NCBI GenBank assembly: GCA_016779705.1
Contig: JADHNB010000006.1
Span: 1 to 34,689, forward strand
Reading direction: 5' to 3'
Source: Candidatus Poseidonia sp.
GTDB lineage: Archaea > Thermoplasmatota > Poseidoniia > Poseidoniales > Poseidoniaceae
Length of the DNA stretch: 34,689 nt
The position numbers were made by a program, and so were the translations under genes. This document shows, one piece after another, positions 8,048-16,576 of this stretch (positions are counted from its first letter, which is position 1; every line of letters starts with the position of its first letter). The notes beneath the pieces are model-generated. The model saw nothing but the letters and a program-made list of their open reading frames with translations, made no database searches and was not told the DNA's origin.

Positions 8048-8673
8048 ATTGGATGGACATGACCCTTCGAGAGTTTCAAGCCGCGCTCGCCTCATCCTCG
8101 CCCACGCCCGGCGGAGGCACGGCGGCCGCTGTGGCCTTGGGGCAAGCCGCAGCCCTTTCGGTGATGGTGTGCGACCTTACGTTGGGCAACGAAAAATGGA
8201 AGGAGGGTTGGAAGATTGCAGAAGAGGTTCAATTCAAAGCGATCCCCATGCTCCATCAAAGCGGCACCCTGGCAAAGGACGACAGTGATGCGTTCGACGG
8301 TGTGATGGCAGGATTCGGAATGCCAAAATCGACGGAGGACGAAATGCACGTTCGCCGCCAAGCCATCCGAAACGCGACGCTTGAAGCAGCACGCGTGCCG
8401 TTTGAAACGGCTCGACTTGCCATGGAGTTGTTGGTTTTGTTACCGGAACTGGCGGACAAAGGGAATGCCAACGCTGCATCTGACGTGGGTGTTGCCGGGC
8501 TCCTCGCCAGTGCTGCCGCGAAGGGGGCCGTGTTCAACGTCGAAATCAACCTCGAATCGCTCCCTCAAGACATGGGTCAAGAGATTCGCCGTGAACTCCC
8601 TGACATCAAGGAACGCGTCAAACAAGCATCGAGGCAGGCTATGGAGGCCGTTCGAAGCCGCATGAATTCCTGA
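8044..8673 (+). CDS. Formimidoyltetrahydrofolate cyclodeaminase
   Basis: The 209-residue, mostly helical protein matches the FTCD C-terminal domain (cyclodeaminase/cyclohydrolase family). That enzyme converts 5-formimidoyl-THF to 5,10-methenyl-THF and ammonia. Visible signatures are 'SSPTPGGGTAAAVALGQAAAL' near the N-terminus and 'GNANAASDVGVAGLLASAA' in the C-terminal half, both lining the folate site. The chosen ATG at 8044 overlaps the formimidoyltransferase stop (ATGA) and is preceded by GGGGTGA. The track's 8017 start would overlap more and is not needed. The two coupled genes probably reproduce the bifunctional animal enzyme as a complex. Its stop abuts that of convergent metG with no gap. 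Confidence 0.93.
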   Translation: MNWMDMTLREFQAALASSSPTPGGGTAAAVALGQAAALSVMVCDLTLGNEKWKEGWKIAEEVQFKAIPMLHQSGTLAKDDSDAFDGVMAGFGMPKSTEDEMHVRRQAIRNATLEAARVPFETARLAMELLVLLPELADKGNANAASDVGVAGLLASAAAKGAVFNVEINLESLPQDMGQEIRRELPDIKERVKQASRQAMEAVRSRMNS

Positions 8674-10932
8674 TCAACGAACGGTTGAACCCGTTGAAAC
8701 ATCGCCGTCGACGGTAATGAGGCGTACGTTGCCGTCTCCATCATCTGCAGCGAGCATCATCCCTTCCGAGGTGACACCACGAAGCGGGCGAGGAGCGAGG
8801 TTTTCCACAAACACCACCAATTTACCTTCCATCTCGCTGGGTGCGTAATAGGCTTTCAATCCGGCGCAGATGGTACGACCGTTTTCCGTCCCGTCATCAA
8901 GTCGAACGACGTAGAGTTTGTCAGCGTTAGGATGGTCCTCAACCTTGATGATCTTCCCGACGCGTAGATTGACTTTCATGAACGTATCAAAATCAACGTA
9001 TTCAATCCCTTCGGGTGCTTCTCCTTTCATGTTTTTTCCTCCAGATTTTTTCCCACCTTTGACGCCGTGTACGGCCGAAGTATCCTCGCTCGGATCATGT
9101 TCAACGAGTCCTTCTTCGGTGGCAAGAATTTCTTCGAGGTCCAACCGGTCGAAAAGCGGCGTTGGCGGGGCGTCGCTCCACGTGAACGGCGTTTCCCATG
9201 CTACCGATTCTTCCCAGAGGACGTGTTCCACCTGCCCCGCTTGGCCAAGCGCCTGCCAAAGGCGTTGAGCACTCATGGGAAGGAAGGGTTGGGTGGTAAT
9301 GGACAAAAATCGAGCGATTCGCCAGCAGAAACCAAGGGTGGCAAAACTCTCCTCGTGCCCGTCCTGAGGTTCTTTCAAATGCTTCCACGGTGCGGCGGAT
9401 TGAAGGATCTGATTTCCGTATTGAGCCACGTTCATGAGGCCACGCAAAGCTTCCTTGAAGCGGTGGGCTTTGAGTGACCCTGTGACTTCTTCAAGCATCT
9501 CTTCAACACGCCGTTGGTGCACGCTGAGCGTCTCATCAGAAGCGTAGGGTTCGAACGGAGATTTGCCGGCTTCTCGGGGTAAACGGTCGCCAAGCGTGAG
9601 GACGCGATGGACAAAGTTTCCGTAGGCTGCAATGAGTTCTGCGTTCACCTTTTCAACGAAATCGGGCCAATTAAAATCCGTGTCATGATTCTCTGGCATG
9701 TTCATGGTGAGGTAATAGCGAAGCGTGTCCGGGTCGTAGCGTTCAAGGAAGGAAGGCAACCAAACAGCGTGTTTCCTTGATTTCGAAAATTGCCCTCCTG
9801 CCAACATCAAGTATTCCATCGCTGGGACATTGGTTTCAAGCACGTAATCTCCGGGGCCTGGTAGCACGACCGGTTCGTCAGCCGTACGGCCGTTTTTGGC
9901 ATGGTTCAAACCGAGGATGATGGCTGGCCAAATGATGGTGTGGAACGGAATGTTGTCTTTGCCGAGGAAGTACAGATGGCGTGGGCTTCGGCCCTCTTCG
10001 TCCATCGTCCACCACCGCTTCCAAGCATCGGTTCCATCGGGGTGTTCTGATGCGAATCGTTCAGCCCATATGTTGGCGCAGGTAAAGTATCCCTGAACGG
10101 CTTCAAACCATACGTAAACGCATTTTCCGTTCCAAGTTTCCCCTTCGAGCGGTACCGAAATGCCCCAATCGAGGTCACGGGTGACGGCTCTTGGCCGCAA
10201 ACCCATGTCGAGCCATTGTTTGGTCATGGCGCGAACGTTGGATTTCCAGTAGGGATGACGGTCGGCTGCGTGCTGTTCGAGGGCCTCTTGAAAGAGGTCC
10301 AAGCGATAGAACAGGTGTTCTGTTTCGCGAATCTCAACCTTAGCATCCGGATTCATTTTGGAGATCGGCGATTTGAGTTCAACCGCTTCATAGGTAGCAC
10401 CGCAGGCATCGCATTGGTCGCCACGGGCACCTGATTCATCGCAGGCTGGACACGTCCCCTCAACGTAACGATCCGGAAGAAAACGTCCACCGCCTGAGGG
10501 GTCAACTTCGAAATATTGTTCCATGGTTTTTCGCTCAAACAACCCGGCTTGTTCAAGAGCCTGAAAGTTCGTTTGAACAAGGGCTTTGTGATCGGGGTCA
10601 CTGGTTCGGTTGAACAAGGCGCCACCGTACTCAACACCTCGGGAATCAACGTTGGAGGACCACATGCAACCAAGGTCGTGAAGGGCCTTGGTGTTGATGG
10701 CGTGAAACGTGTCAACAACGGCTTGAGGAGAAATTCCTTGCTGCTCTGCCGTGACGGTGATGGGGGTCCCATGCTCGTCGGAACCGGAGACCATCAAAAC
10801 ACGGTTCCCCAAGGCTCTTTCAAATCGAAACTGGATGTCTGGAGGGAGATAACATCCGGCGACGTGACCGAGATGCAAAGGGCCGTTGGCGTACGGCCAT
10901 GCCACGCACACCAAGACGTATTCATCGCTCAT
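8674..10932 (-). CDS. metG: Methionyl-tRNA synthetase with C-terminal tRNA-binding OB domain
   Basis: Charges tRNA-Met. The 752-residue class I synthetase has the HIGH motif as 'HLGH' at residues 20-23, a zinc-binding knuckle 'CPACDESGARGDQCDACG' in the connective peptide, a KMSKS variant 'FSKSRK', an anticodon-binding helical domain, and a C-terminal EMAPII/Trbp111-like OB domain. In the OB domain 'VNLRVGKIIKVEDHPNADKLY' is the core signature. A Gly/Lys-rich linker joins the OB domain ('GGKKSGGKNMKG'). The ATG at 10932 is preceded by GGAGGGG at a good distance; the track start at 10998 would add residues before the Rossmann fold. It faces the divergent CNNM gene across 157 bases in which I see no clear TATA box. 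Confidence 0.97.
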   Translation of the reverse strand: MSDEYVLVCVAWPYANGPLHLGHVAGCYLPPDIQFRFERALGNRVLMVSGSDEHGTPITVTAEQQGISPQAVVDTFHAINTKALHDLGCMWSSNVDSRGVEYGGALFNRTSDPDHKALVQTNFQALEQAGLFERKTMEQYFEVDPSGGGRFLPDRYVEGTCPACDESGARGDQCDACGATYEAVELKSPISKMNPDAKVEIRETEHLFYRLDLFQEALEQHAADRHPYWKSNVRAMTKQWLDMGLRPRAVTRDLDWGISVPLEGETWNGKCVYVWFEAVQGYFTCANIWAERFASEHPDGTDAWKRWWTMDEEGRSPRHLYFLGKDNIPFHTIIWPAIILGLNHAKNGRTADEPVVLPGPGDYVLETNVPAMEYLMLAGGQFSKSRKHAVWLPSFLERYDPDTLRYYLTMNMPENHDTDFNWPDFVEKVNAELIAAYGNFVHRVLTLGDRLPREAGKSPFEPYASDETLSVHQRRVEEMLEEVTGSLKAHRFKEALRGLMNVAQYGNQILQSAAPWKHLKEPQDGHEESFATLGFCWRIARFLSITTQPFLPMSAQRLWQALGQAGQVEHVLWEESVAWETPFTWSDAPPTPLFDRLDLEEILATEEGLVEHDPSEDTSAVHGVKGGKKSGGKNMKGEAPEGIEYVDFDTFMKVNLRVGKIIKVEDHPNADKLYVVRLDDGTENGRTICAGLKAYYAPSEMEGKLVVFVENLAPRPLRGVTSEGMMLAADDGDGNVRLITVDGDVSTGSTVR

Positions 10933-11089
10933 TAACGACCCCTCCATATCACCCAATCGTCGTTGCTTCTTGAGGTTCACCCTCTCGTTCGGATTCAAGA
11001 TGGGGTCTTCTCAAACGAAGCGTCATTTTGAAGAACCCTCCTCTCGTCGGAAGGACTACACCCATCGGGGCAGGGGCCTTGAACACACT

Positions 11090-12175
11090 ATGCTCATTGA
11101 CGTTTTCAGCGGCATCACCGCATCGCAAACCACTGGGAACGGCGACCTTCGCCTTCTCGTATTCTATGTCTCCCTCGCGCTCGGCGTATCGTTTCTGTGC
11201 TCAATCCTCGAAGCGGTGGTCCTTTCAACACCGCAAACCTATGTCAACATTCTGAAAAACGAAGGGAAGCGGACCGCCCCGATGTGGGAACATCTCAAGG
11301 ATGACGATTCGGTCCGACCCTTGACCGCCATCCTCACCCTCAACACGGTTGCCCACACCATGGGGGCTGCAGGCGTTGGTTCGCAAGTTCAGCAAATCTG
11401 GGGTGTCGATGTGCTCACGCTAGCATCGTTCGTTTTGACCCTTGCCGTTCTCTTCCTGTCCGAAATCGTGCCCAAGACCCTTGGAGCCGCCTATTGGAAA
11501 CGCTTGTCGACGCCATCGGCCTATCTGCTCACCTGGCTCACCAAAGTGATGTTCTTCATCATCGGCCCCATTCAGGTGCTCAAATCCATTTTACCTTCCT
11601 CGGACCATGCGGTCGTCACGCGCGACGATGTGGCTGCGATGGCCGACTTGGGTGAAATTGAAGGTGCTCTGGAAACGGATGAAGAAACCATCATCCACAA
11701 TCTACTTCGCTTAAGAGATATCATGATAGAAGACGAAATGACACCGCGTGTGGTCCTCAAGACGTACGCGGCGGACGCTACCATCCGGGAAGTGCTCGAC
11801 GGAAACACCATCCTCCGATTTTCACGGATCCCGGTCTATGAAGACAACATCGACAATGTTCTCGGCTTGGTCATTCGTTCCGACATTTTGATGGCCGCCA
11901 GTCGTGATGAGTGGGACTTGACCCTTCGAGAGATGATGAAACCCATTTTGACGCTCGAACTGGGTTCAACCATTGAGGATGCGCTGGACACCTTCCTCAC
12001 CAACAAACAGCAATTTGCGTTGGTGAAAGACGAATTCGGAGGAACATCGGGCATCTTGACCATGGAGGACGTCATGGAGACGCTCCTTGGCAAGGAAATC
12101 GTTGACGAACTCGATGAAGTGGAAGACATGCGCGAACTCGCCCGTGAACAAGCTGCTCAATCTGAAGATGAATGA
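11090..12175 (+). CDS. CNNM/CorC-family membrane protein (DUF21 plus CBS pair)
   Basis: A 361-residue membrane protein with an N-terminal DUF21 (CNNM) domain of about three to four helices (residues about 15-150) holding 'LFLSEIVPKTLGA', a family hallmark. It is followed by a cytoplasmic CBS-domain pair: 'DEMTPRVVLKTYAADATIREVL', then 'RIPVYEDNIDNVLGLV' and 'ALVKDEFGGTSGILTMEDVMETLLG'. CNNM/CorC proteins are implicated in Mg2+/Na+ transport or efflux, with the CBS pair sensing adenine nucleotide. The C-terminal CorC_HlyC domain of bacterial homologues is missing; the protein ends in an acidic tail. ATG 11090 is chosen because upstream residues in the track ORF are low-complexity and overlap the promoter region of metG. 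Confidence 0.9.
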   Translation: MLIDVFSGITASQTTGNGDLRLLVFYVSLALGVSFLCSILEAVVLSTPQTYVNILKNEGKRTAPMWEHLKDDDSVRPLTAILTLNTVAHTMGAAGVGSQVQQIWGVDVLTLASFVLTLAVLFLSEIVPKTLGAAYWKRLSTPSAYLLTWLTKVMFFIIGPIQVLKSILPSSDHAVVTRDDVAAMADLGEIEGALETDEETIIHNLLRLRDIMIEDEMTPRVVLKTYAADATIREVLDGNTILRFSRIPVYEDNIDNVLGLVIRSDILMAASRDEWDLTLREMMKPILTLELGSTIEDALDTFLTNKQQFALVKDEFGGTSGILTMEDVMETLLGKEIVDELDEVEDMRELAREQAAQSEDE

Positions 12176-13185
12176 GCCTCCAACCAATCTGCCACGATGC
12201 GCTCCCGTTCCTCATGGGCGTAAGCCCCCGAGTGGCGCAACGTATCGAGTTTCACGAGCGTGAAGTCTGAAGAACGGCCACGCTTGGACATCGCCGCTAC
12301 CAAGCGCTCGTGGTGAACGGCTCCTAAGCGTTCATCCGGGTTCGCTTGCACCACCAAAACCGGCTCATGGGGCAATCCCCAAACGGGAACATCGGCATCG
12401 GAGAGGCGATGCAAACGGGGTTCTCCGTTAATGGCGTACACATGGCGGAGGGTTTTGGACAGCAAAGCTGACCGAAGGAGCGAAGGAACACGGAGCAAGT
12501 TGCACGTTTCATCAAAGATTTCCGAGTAACCCGTCATGGGTGATTCAAAGACCCATCCAGCCCAACGCGTCCCAAAGTCGAGTTCATCTCGCCGTTTACT
12601 TAACCGAAGACCCAAAAACCCGCCCATGGAATGTCCGTAGAAGAACACCTTTCGGTCAAACAACCAAGGTTCCTCCACCGACAAGGCATTGGCCGCCCCA
12701 ATAACCAACGTGCAGGATTGTTCGGCGGTCCATTTCAATAATTTTCCAGAACCACCGTGATTCGGCAAATCAAACATCACCACGTTCCATCCGTCCTGCA
12801 TGAAGGACTCCAATCTCCCTACCATCCGTTGGGACGAGGCCGTCCACCCGTGGGCCATCCAGAGGGTCGGTTTCTCGATACTACCTCGCCAAAAGTAGGA
12901 TTGGATCTCAACACCGTTGATCACCTGAAGTTGGGGGTTCCAGTGAGGCTCATTCAAAGCCGGTTTACGGCGGGACGGAGCTCGAAACGACCACTGCGTC
13001 ATCAATTCGAGATAGAACAACAACACGGTGCTGCTCGCCACGCCAAGCGCCAGCCACGGTGAAACATGCGAACCTGCAAAAGTCAATCCCAAGCCAAGAA
13101 CAAGCGTGCTAAACGGGAGCCAATGATTTCGCCGTCGAAACGCATTAAGCATGAACACCGCGACCGGTTTGTAGGAAGGGTTCAA
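12157..13185 (-). CDS. Membrane-anchored alpha/beta hydrolase
   Basis: The 342-residue protein starts with two hydrophobic segments (about 22-42 and 45-62), probably a membrane anchor. An alpha/beta-hydrolase domain follows: 'WMAHGWTASSQRM' (oxyanion region), the nucleophile elbow 'GHSMGG', a candidate acid in 'VVQANPDERLG' and a candidate catalytic His in 'LRHSGAY'. Substrate unknown; lipid or ester hydrolysis is a guess. The first codon is a TTG overlapping the TGA of the preceding gene (TTGA); an ATG 33 bases in (13152) is an alternative. Its 3' end overlaps the convergent CNNM gene by 19 bases. Coupling to the two upstream unknown genes suggests shared membrane function. Confidence 0.8.
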   Translation of the reverse strand: MNPSYKPVAVFMLNAFRRRNHWLPFSTLVLGLGLTFAGSHVSPWLALGVASSTVLLFYLELMTQWSFRAPSRRKPALNEPHWNPQLQVINGVEIQSYFWRGSIEKPTLWMAHGWTASSQRMVGRLESFMQDGWNVVMFDLPNHGGSGKLLKWTAEQSCTLVIGAANALSVEEPWLFDRKVFFYGHSMGGFLGLRLSKRRDELDFGTRWAGWVFESPMTGYSEIFDETCNLLRVPSLLRSALLSKTLRHVYAINGEPRLHRLSDADVPVWGLPHEPVLVVQANPDERLGAVHHERLVAAMSKRGRSSDFTLVKLDTLRHSGAYAHEERERIVADWLEAHSSSD

Positions 13186-14018
13186 TCTTCTTGAGGCGTT
13201 GTTTCTTCGCTCTTCTCCGAGTCCTTTTGTTCCTTTTTGGTCTTGCGCTCTTCCTGTCGCTTCAGCAATTGGTCACCGAAATTGCCCATGTTTTCGAGGC
13301 GGGCCCAAATTCCAGTGGCTTTTTCCTCTTCCGAAGGCACATACTTGACCAAAAAGGCGCGGAACAGCATGTCATAGAGGCCTTGACCCATCTCACTACC
13401 GTTGCGGAGGAACCGGTCAATGAACCACAAAATGATGAAGACGGCCCCAAGGGAGAAGAAAATGATGGCTGCCGTGTTGTCGGCTTCACTCAAATTTTGA
13501 AACTGCGTGGCCACCATGATCAGACCGACAAGGGAGAGGAGACCGGCAGTGTTGGCCAGAATCCCGTGGAGGAACAAGGGGTTGGTCCCGTCGCCACGAA
13601 CGAATTTGGTGCGGGAAACAAACTGTCCCAAGTTTCGGCTGAATTTCATGGGAATCACCACCGTGTTGAGCACGATAACGGCGAAGCTGGTTGCAAAGAG
13701 AATGGTGGTCACGATGCCGGTGTCAGAGGCTGCAATGAAGAGAGCGGCGAAGAGCACCCCGAAGTTGATGATGAAGTTCACGAGCCACGAAATTCGACGG
13801 TTCATGCCGGAGGCCAATTCGTAATCATCGCTCAAGCCCATGGGGCGGGCTTTGGGAGCTTTGGCTTTGGCTTGCTTCGCCTTGACCGCTTTCGCTGCAG
13901 GTGCAGCTTTGGCCACGGCTTTCGCTGCAGGTGCGGCTTGCGCCACAACTTTGGCTGCGGCTGGTTTCTTTTCTTCGGCGCCGGCGCCGGCTTTGTCAAG
14001 CAATCCCATGGTATTCAC
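13182..14018 (-). CDS. Uncharacterised four-helix membrane protein with Ala/Lys-rich N-terminal tail
   Basis: I do not recognise this 278-residue protein. Residues about 10-60 are a low-complexity Ala/Lys/Pro tract with repeats of 'AAPAAKAV', resembling histone H1-like tails. Then come four likely transmembrane helices, for example 'LVNFIINFGVLFAALFIAA' and 'AAIIFFSLGAVFIILWFID'. The charged C-terminus ends in a Lys/Glu stretch. The basic tail could bind nucleic acid, acidic protein or lipid head groups; this is inference. The GTG at 14018 overlaps the previous stop (GTGA) and has AAGGA six bases upstream; ATG 14009 is an alternative. Overlaps at both ends indicate translational coupling within a three-gene unit. 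Confidence 0.75.
   Translation of the reverse strand: MNTMGLLDKAGAGAEEKKPAAAKVVAQAAPAAKAVAKAAPAAKAVKAKQAKAKAPKARPMGLSDDYELASGMNRRISWLVNFIINFGVLFAALFIAASDTGIVTTILFATSFAVIVLNTVVIPMKFSRNLGQFVSRTKFVRGDGTNPLFLHGILANTAGLLSLVGLIMVATQFQNLSEADNTAAIIFFSLGAVFIILWFIDRFLRNGSEMGQGLYDMLFRAFLVKYVPSEEEKATGIWARLENMGNFGDQLLKRQEERKTKKEQKDSEKSEETTPQED
13888..13934. repeat. Direct 17-base repeat in the Ala/Lys tract
   Basis: The 17-mer GCTTTCGCTGCAGGTGC occurs at 13888-13904 and again at 13918-13934, exactly 30 bases (ten codons) apart. It encodes the repeated Ala-rich unit of the membrane protein's tail. A ten-residue in-frame duplication is the simplest explanation. Confidence 0.8.
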
Positions 14019-15025
14019 GCATCCTTGTATTGTTCACCGATCTGGCGATAAATTTCGTAATCCGGTGAAGCCACGAAGGCTTCGATGGATTCGGCTGACA
14101 TGTTACCAAGTTGGTCGTCAACCATGGCAAAGAAGACGGCGCGAGTGGCGTCATCCGTCGTTCCCAACGTTTCGGACACCGCTCGATAAATGGCAAAGTC
14201 CTCGCTCGCAACGAAGGCGTCTACGATCTCTTCGGGGAGGTGTTCGCCGAGCAAATCGTCCACAATACCGACAAATTGTGCGAACAAATCGTCGTCATCC
14301 GTCGAAGCGGAAGCGGTTGCAACTGGGGCTGGAGGGGCCTCTCCTCCCGCCTTCAAGGCCTTACGTTGGGCCATAAGTGCCTGCAAGGTGGGTGTGAGTT
14401 CTGCCAAGGCTTCCTTGTCGCCGATGGATTTCGCTTCTTGATAGAGCGGTTTGAGGGAGCGGAGTTCGTGTTCCACGCGCTCAAGTTCCGACATTTCCGA
14501 GGCCGGTACATCCTCTTCAATGAGTTCCACCGTTGGCGCATCCCGTATCTCCGCTACTTTTTCGTTCACGGCTGCTTTTCGCATCACGATGATTTCACGG
14601 TCCAACGAATGTCCAAACCGGTCTGCATAACGGTCGAGGAGTGAACCGGCTTCTTTGTTGCTGATGCGGTCGATGTGCCCGTAAATTTGTTGGAGGGGTT
14701 TTTCTGACCGCTTCGCCCACAGTTCGTTGTAGCCTTTTTCTTCGGCAATCCCCGACAACGTGGTCCCAGGGTCATTGACCGGGGCAGGAACAACGGGCGA
14801 TGGAAGCGGGACGGTGGCCTCGGGCAGAGGGGCGGAAGGGAGCGGAGCTGGAGCAGGAAGCGGGGCTGGAACGGGTGCCTGGCCAGGGAGAGGCGGCAAA
14901 GCCGTACCGGGTGCGGGCATCGGCAAAGGGGCTGGCATGCCTACGGGAGGAGGTAAATTCGGCAAGGGCAATGGCGCGTCGGCGTCTTTTGATTTCTTGC
15001 CCCGTCGCAGTCCCAAGATGCTCAC
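14015..15025 (-). CDS. Uncharacterised proline-rich protein with duplicated C-terminal module
   Basis: Not recognised. The 336-residue product has a basic start ('LRRGKKSKDAD'), a Pro/Leu/Ala-rich region to about residue 85, a charged helical middle (about 90-225) and two copies of a roughly 35-residue motif near the C-terminus. One contains 'IVDDLLGEHLPEEIVDAFVA' and the other 'MVDDQLGNMSAESIEAFVAS'; each continues to a 'D(F/Y).IYR' end. There is no signal peptide or membrane helix, so it is probably cytoplasmic. The track start is GTG 15025; a TTG at 15016 is better spaced from the GAGGTGA Shine-Dalgarno and would trim three residues. It is first in the coupled trio, so it may be a scaffold for the downstream membrane proteins (inference). 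Confidence 0.7.
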   Translation of the reverse strand: MSILGLRRGKKSKDADAPLPLPNLPPPVGMPAPLPMPAPGTALPPLPGQAPVPAPLPAPAPLPSAPLPEATVPLPSPVVPAPVNDPGTTLSGIAEEKGYNELWAKRSEKPLQQIYGHIDRISNKEAGSLLDRYADRFGHSLDREIIVMRKAAVNEKVAEIRDAPTVELIEEDVPASEMSELERVEHELRSLKPLYQEAKSIGDKEALAELTPTLQALMAQRKALKAGGEAPPAPVATASASTDDDDLFAQFVGIVDDLLGEHLPEEIVDAFVASEDFAIYRAVSETLGTTDDATRAVFFAMVDDQLGNMSAESIEAFVASPDYEIYRQIGEQYKDA

Positions 15026-15110
15026 CTCGTCCCAAGGGAGGAGAAACCACCCTTGAACCTTACCTCACCCTGAAACCGTTCCGTGCAACTTCAGGAGTCC
15101 GACGCTTTCA

Positions 15111-16310
15111 TCAAACGAAACGAGCCCACCCCTTCAGCACAAGGAACGTGGCCCCTGATTCATGCGTCGTGAATTGTGAACCCGTTTGACTCTCGTACCG
15201 TTGATCACCGAACTGGGCAATCGCATCGTCCACGGTCCATTCCAGTCGGTGAACCGGGTCCATTCCAAGCACAAACGCTTCGTCAAGCGGGTTGTACGGG
15301 TTGGAACCGTCCGGGTCCAGTCGGGCGAGAGGAAATTCACTGACACGCATGCCGGATTTTCCGTGAAGCGAAGTCGGCCATCGGATTTGCCGCCTGACGT
15401 CGATGGTGACCACTTCATCGGTTTCACCGGCATTGCCAAGCACCACCGATGCATCGGCTTTCAAGAGATTGAGAAATAACCCTTGATAGTTCCCGAGGAG
15501 GTCGAACTTTCCTTCTTTCAATCGTTGCACACGGGCATCGTGGTCCATCAGTTCCGCTAAGCGTTTAATGGCGGAGGCTGACCGCTGCGACGTCACGCCT
15601 TCCCGGTCTTGAAGCGATTGCAATTCGGCCTCAAGCGCTCGTAAACGCGCTGCGCTTCCCTCGTCACCCCGATGAATGGCGCGCAGGTCGTCAATCATGG
15701 CGTCCATTCCACTCCGGATTCGTTGAGTCCACCCTTTCGCGTCTGCATCGTGATACCGCGCCAACCCGCCTTGCACATCTACGCCTTCGCCTCGAATGTG
15801 CGAAACCAGTTCTCGTCGTGCCTCCGAGTCAAGATGGAACAGGTTGGGGTCACGATAGTGAAGATGGAACCCGCGATGTCCGGAAAAGGTCACTTGGAGA
15901 TGGTCTTCTTTGAAACCAAATTCCGGCTCAAGAAAATCGTTCCACAACGACCAGGCTTGTTCTTGAATCACGGCCAGCATGCCAGGAAAGTCCTTGTCCG
16001 TGACACCCGGAAGATGGTCTCCGTCCAAGTCGAAGATCAAATCCGCACCTTGCCACAATTTGTCCGCCATTTTCAATTCGTGAGGTCGGCGCCAATAGGC
16101 CGTTGAATAGAAACAAGAGTGCATGGCTCGCTGCGAAAGAAAATCTTGCACTTGGCCGACATCGGAGAAGGCTTTGTGACGAAGGGGGGGCGCTCCTCCA
16201 AACGGGATGAACATCCATTCTCGGGTCCGCAACCGAGGAGGCGACCATAGCGTAGCCTGACGGTAGTATTGACCGAATCGGTGTGCGACTGTGGCCCAAC
16301 CGGTCGACAT
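15111..16310 (-). CDS. priS: DNA primase small (catalytic) subunit PriS
   Basis: PriS synthesises RNA/DNA primers for replication as a heterodimer with PriL (not in this window). The 399-residue product shows the AEP-family core: 'DLIFDLDGDHL' with catalytic Asp94 and Asp96, and 'VTFSGHRGFHLHY' (about 140-151) with the conserved SGxxGxH histidine. Further on come 'DVRRQIRWPTSLHGKSGMRV' and a third acidic position near 'ARLDPDG'. A coiled-coil-like insertion lies around residues 205-260. The ATG at 16310 is preceded by GAGGGGA. It follows the small zinc protein by 50 bases on the same strand and has an 85-base gap downstream in which I see nothing distinctive. Confidence 0.95.
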   Translation of the reverse strand: MSTGWATVAHRFGQYYRQATLWSPPRLRTREWMFIPFGGAPPLRHKAFSDVGQVQDFLSQRAMHSCFYSTAYWRRPHELKMADKLWQGADLIFDLDGDHLPGVTDKDFPGMLAVIQEQAWSLWNDFLEPEFGFKEDHLQVTFSGHRGFHLHYRDPNLFHLDSEARRELVSHIRGEGVDVQGGLARYHDADAKGWTQRIRSGMDAMIDDLRAIHRGDEGSAARLRALEAELQSLQDREGVTSQRSASAIKRLAELMDHDARVQRLKEGKFDLLGNYQGLFLNLLKADASVVLGNAGETDEVVTIDVRRQIRWPTSLHGKSGMRVSEFPLARLDPDGSNPYNPLDEAFVLGMDPVHRLEWTVDDAIAQFGDQRYESQTGSQFTTHESGATFLVLKGWARFV

Positions 16311-16360
16311 GGGTTCCCCTCAAACCGACCATCGGTTGAGGGTTCTTGAACACCACCCTG

Positions 16361-16570
16361 TCACTCAGGTTTCATCCAGAACCGTTCATCTGCGGATGAA
16401 ACTTCAGTGGCCGTATCGGCACCGGTGGCTTCGACATAATGGTCCCAGCACATGTAGTACTTGTCCACCACCATGGCGTTGCCAAAGGTTAGACGCACCC
16501 CACATGTGTGGCACCGAGGGCCCAATTCGCCGTTGGGGGCTTGGGCGAGTTGAATGTGTTCGTGGGGCAT
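16361..16570 (-). CDS. Small zinc-binding protein (CxxC...CxxH)
   Basis: A 69-residue protein of unknown function. A treble-clef or zinc-ribbon-like site is suggested by 'CHTCGVRLTFG' and 'YMCWDHYVEA', that is CxxC with CxxH about 20 residues later. The track begins at 16633, but that start overlaps the preceding gene and gives 21 residues of unlikely sequence. The ATG at 16570 is preceded by AAGGAAGG six bases away, so I use it. It sits between the DOHH-like gene and priS on the same strand, so it may act with either; nothing in the sequence decides. Confidence 0.65.
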   Translation of the reverse strand: MPHEHIQLAQAPNGELGPRCHTCGVRLTFGNAMVVDKYYMCWDHYVEATGADTATEVSSADERFWMKPE

Positions 16571-16576
16571 GAGCAT

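Noticed and set aside
13191-14051. 286-residue plus-strand ORF
   Set aside because: It is antisense to the four-helix membrane protein; its Phe/Gly/Cys-rich end is the mirror of the Ala/Lys tract.
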